Assembly (NCBI RefSeq): GCF_001308875.1
Contig: NZ_KQ465120.1
Location: forward strand, 62,001 to 126,000
Length of the DNA stretch: 64,000 nt
Origin: Lysinibacillus sp. ZYM-1
GTDB taxonomy: Bacteria; Bacillota; Bacilli; Bacillales_A; Planococcaceae
Direction of reading: 5' to 3'
Shown here: positions 63,652 to 64,000 of the stretch, one piece after another
Layout: each line of letters opens with the position of its first letter
How positions within the stretch are numbered: position 1 is the first letter of the stretch
Notes under the pieces: model-generated
What the model was told of the DNA's origin: nothing
The model's input: the letters and a program-made list of their open reading frames with translations, nothing else
The model's database searches: none
Made by a program: the position numbers and the translations under genes

Positions 63652-64000
63652 ATGGATTTGAGAAAACGACGCTCCATGCAATTGTTATGGAAAGCAATGT
63701 TTGATCTTATGACAGTAAAAAAGATGTTATTTTCTAAATTGACAGTCGATCAAATTTGCGAAAAGGCAATGGTTCATCGTTCTACGTTTTATAAGCATTT
63801 TGATGACAAATTTAGATTGCTAGAGTACGGACTAAATGAAATTATGGAGGGATATTGGGATATTCCACTGGAAAAAAGAATTTTACAGCCATTTTTTTGG
63901 TCTAGTGAATTTTTTGAAGACTCCCTATCCAATAAGCTAGTTCATGCACAACGAGGTGATGAACTTTTCTTTGACTGTATGACAACTTACTCTATGCGAA
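63652..64000 (+). CDS. TetR family regulator, partial (cut by window end)
   Basis: 116 codons to the window edge, no stop. Residues 1-60: LRKRRSMQLLWKAMFDLMTVKKMLFSKLTVDQICEKAMVHRSTFYKHFDDKFRLLE, a TetR HTH. GGTGG lies 6 bases before the ATG. Transcribed away from the DHA2 exporter 156 bases off, the usual arrangement for a regulator and its drug pump. Confidence 0.85.
   Translation, partial: MDLRKRRSMQLLWKAMFDLMTVKKMLFSKLTVDQICEKAMVHRSTFYKHFDDKFRLLEYGLNEIMEGYWDIPLEKRILQPFFWSSEFFEDSLSNKLVHAQRGDELFFDCMTTYSMR

Overview
The window looks like the chromosome of a low-GC, spore-forming Bacillaceae/Planococcaceae bacterium, most like Lysinibacillus. Reasons: long runs of gene order shared with Bacillus subtilis (addB-addA; yisK-yisL; yitU/yitV/yitW; yjzD-fabH-fabF; spx-mecA-coiA-pepF-yjbH-yjbI-yjbJ-yjbK-yjbL-yjbM-nadK-yjbO; yjcZ-spoVIF; yjcF-yjcG-yjcH), spore genes (cotO, cotY/cotZ type, spoVAC-AD-AE, spoVIF), Gram-positive ribosome binding sites, and CtsR, T-box, FapR-like and RsaE/RoxS signals. 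No rRNA, tRNA or CRISPR array was seen. Family names come from remembered sequences and motifs; no database search was run.

Layout. 1-3.9 kb: minJ-like and csbA genes, azlCD branched-chain amino acid exporter with a divergent XRE-cupin regulator, and a TVP38-type membrane protein. 4.1-11.4 kb: the AddAB recombination helicase-nuclease. 11.4-19.1 kb: DUF418 membrane protein, yisK, yisL, a membrane-anchored amylase-like protein lacking key catalytic residues, and the yitS/U/V/W group. 19.1-22.3 kb: an iron-sulfur Fnr regulator and a ClpB disaggregase without its N-domain, behind a CtsR operator. 22.2-26.8 kb: fatty acid initiation/elongation genes and trpS with its T-box leader. 27-38 kb: the spx/mecA/yjbH stress, competence and proteolysis block, with the RoxS/RsaE small RNA between pepF and yjbH, then (p)ppGpp synthetase, NAD kinase and a pseudouridine synthase. 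38-46.3 kb: mgtE, spore coat genes, a short spoVA operon, spoVIF, yjcFGH and a PgpA-like phosphatase.

46.3-52.95 kb holds the most unusual system: a peptide/nickel-class ABC importer whose binding protein appears circularly permuted (the usual C-terminal part precedes the usual N-terminal part), whose two permeases carry long N-terminal extensions, and whose two ATPases are fused in one divergently transcribed protein. Overlapping opposed promoter-like elements lie between the two arms.

From about 52.95 kb to the end the window is AT-rich accessory DNA: duplicated tiny membrane-peptide genes (one interrupted by a stop), a nuclease lipoprotein, a TnsA-like remnant between 39-bp direct repeats, a decayed resolvase, scattered hairpin repeats, a TetR-controlled hydrolase/Old Yellow Enzyme/MDR reductase cluster with two matching operators, an unknown secreted protein with a small partner, a RibD/DHFR-like reductase, and an MFS drug exporter with a divergent TetR regulator cut by the window end.
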